From: an uncultured Clostridia bacterium
GTDB taxonomy: Bacteria; Bacillota; Clostridia; Christensenellales; UBA1242
Length of the DNA stretch: 5,187 bases
Assembly (NCBI GenBank): GCA_946610655.1
Contig: CAMOCH010000054.1
Location: 1-5,187 of the forward strand
Direction: 5' to 3'
Part shown: positions 5,005-5,187 of the stretch, one piece after another
How the letters are laid out: each line of letters begins with the position of its first letter
Position numbering within the stretch: the first letter of the stretch is position 1
Program-made: the position numbers and the translations under genes
Notes under the pieces: generated by a model
Told to the model about the DNA's origin: nothing
Databases searched by the model: none
Seen by the model: only the letters and a program-made list of their open reading frames with translations

Positions 5005-5187
5005 TGGAGCTCAATGCTACGCATACATCTCCATAACACAAATGAAGAATGAAGACTTTTTTTATTTGGAGCTCAATGCTTCACATGCATCTCCATAACA
5101 CAAATGAAAGAGGCGTGAAGCCTCTTTTCTATTTGGAGCTCAATGCTACGCATGCATCTCCATAACACAAATGAAAGAGGCGTGAAG
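5005..5187. repeat. Tandem array, at least three copies of a 42-nt hairpin-forming repeat (continues past window)
   Basis: The 42-nt core runs at 5005-5046, 5067-5108 and 5134-5175. Copies 1 and 3 differ at one base (A or G at 5025); copies 2 and 3 differ at two. Each begins TGGAGCTCAATGCT and ends CATAACACAAATGAA. TGGAG pairs with CTCCA inside each copy, with an inner ATGC/GCAT helix. Tails between cores are 20 nt (5047-5066) and 25 nt (5109-5133); copies 2 and 3 share their tail as far as the window goes, and tail 1 looks like a diverged form of it. The period is thus 62-67 bp. No ORF, promoter or cas-like gene is seen. The origin and role are unknown: tandem duplication of a terminator-bearing module is the simplest reading. 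Confidence 0.85.
5107..5130 (+). terminator. Terminator-like hairpin in the repeat tail
   Basis: AAAGAGGC (5107-5114) pairs with GCCTCTTT (5120-5127) around GTGAA, followed by a U-rich TCTATTT. The same sequence begins again after copy 3 and is cut at base 5187. The matching position after copy 1 keeps a T7 run (5057-5063) but has no clear stem. Confidence 0.6.

Noticed and set aside
5005..5187. CRISPR array
   Set aside because: The segments between cores are not unique spacers: tails 2 and 3 are identical as far as seen and tail 1 is a diverged relative. The tails form a terminator-like hairpin and there are no cas genes in view.

Overview
The window is AT-rich bacterial DNA with short intergenic gaps, Shine-Dalgarno sequences of the AGG/GGAG type, consensus sigma-A (TTGACA/TATAAT) promoters, U-tailed terminators, a tRNA with genome-encoded CCA, and TGG (not TGA) for tryptophan. 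Together with a DegV-family protein and a short bacterial acyl-ACP thioesterase, this suggests a low-GC Gram-positive (Bacillota/Firmicutes), possibly an uncultured host-associated lineage. The species cannot be read from the sequence.

Layout: (1) Bases 1-2771, + strand: nearly all of a MacB-like ABC transporter with its ATPase and permease fused in one chain; its first ~20 codons lie before the window. (2) Bases 2779-3510, + strand, 7 nt later: a complete acyl-ACP thioesterase, probably in the same operon. (3) Bases 3511-3538: one hairpin serving as terminator for both converging transcripts. (4) Bases 3545-4426, - strand: a DegV-family fatty-acid-binding protein with its own promoter and an operator-like 20-bp inverted repeat over the predicted transcription start. 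(5) Bases 4535-5001, + strand: a perfect-consensus promoter, then ~325 nt without a convincing protein gene, then tRNA-Thr(GGT) and a strong terminator. The leader holds a possible 17-codon ORF, an extra copy of the 5' end of the tRNA, a GC-richer stretch full of complementary segments, and an 11-bp hairpin. (6) Bases 5005-5187: at least three tandem copies of a 42-nt hairpin-forming repeat, cut by the window edge.

How the parts may work together: the thioesterase releases free fatty acids from ACP, and DegV (FakB-type) proteins carry free fatty acids to a kinase for phospholipid synthesis, so the convergent pair could belong to one fatty-acid cycle (inference). The transporter's substrate cannot be told. 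The most unusual part is the leader-tRNA-repeat region from about 4535 to the end: it looks like a strongly transcribed, structured RNA locus that matches no RNA family I recognise.
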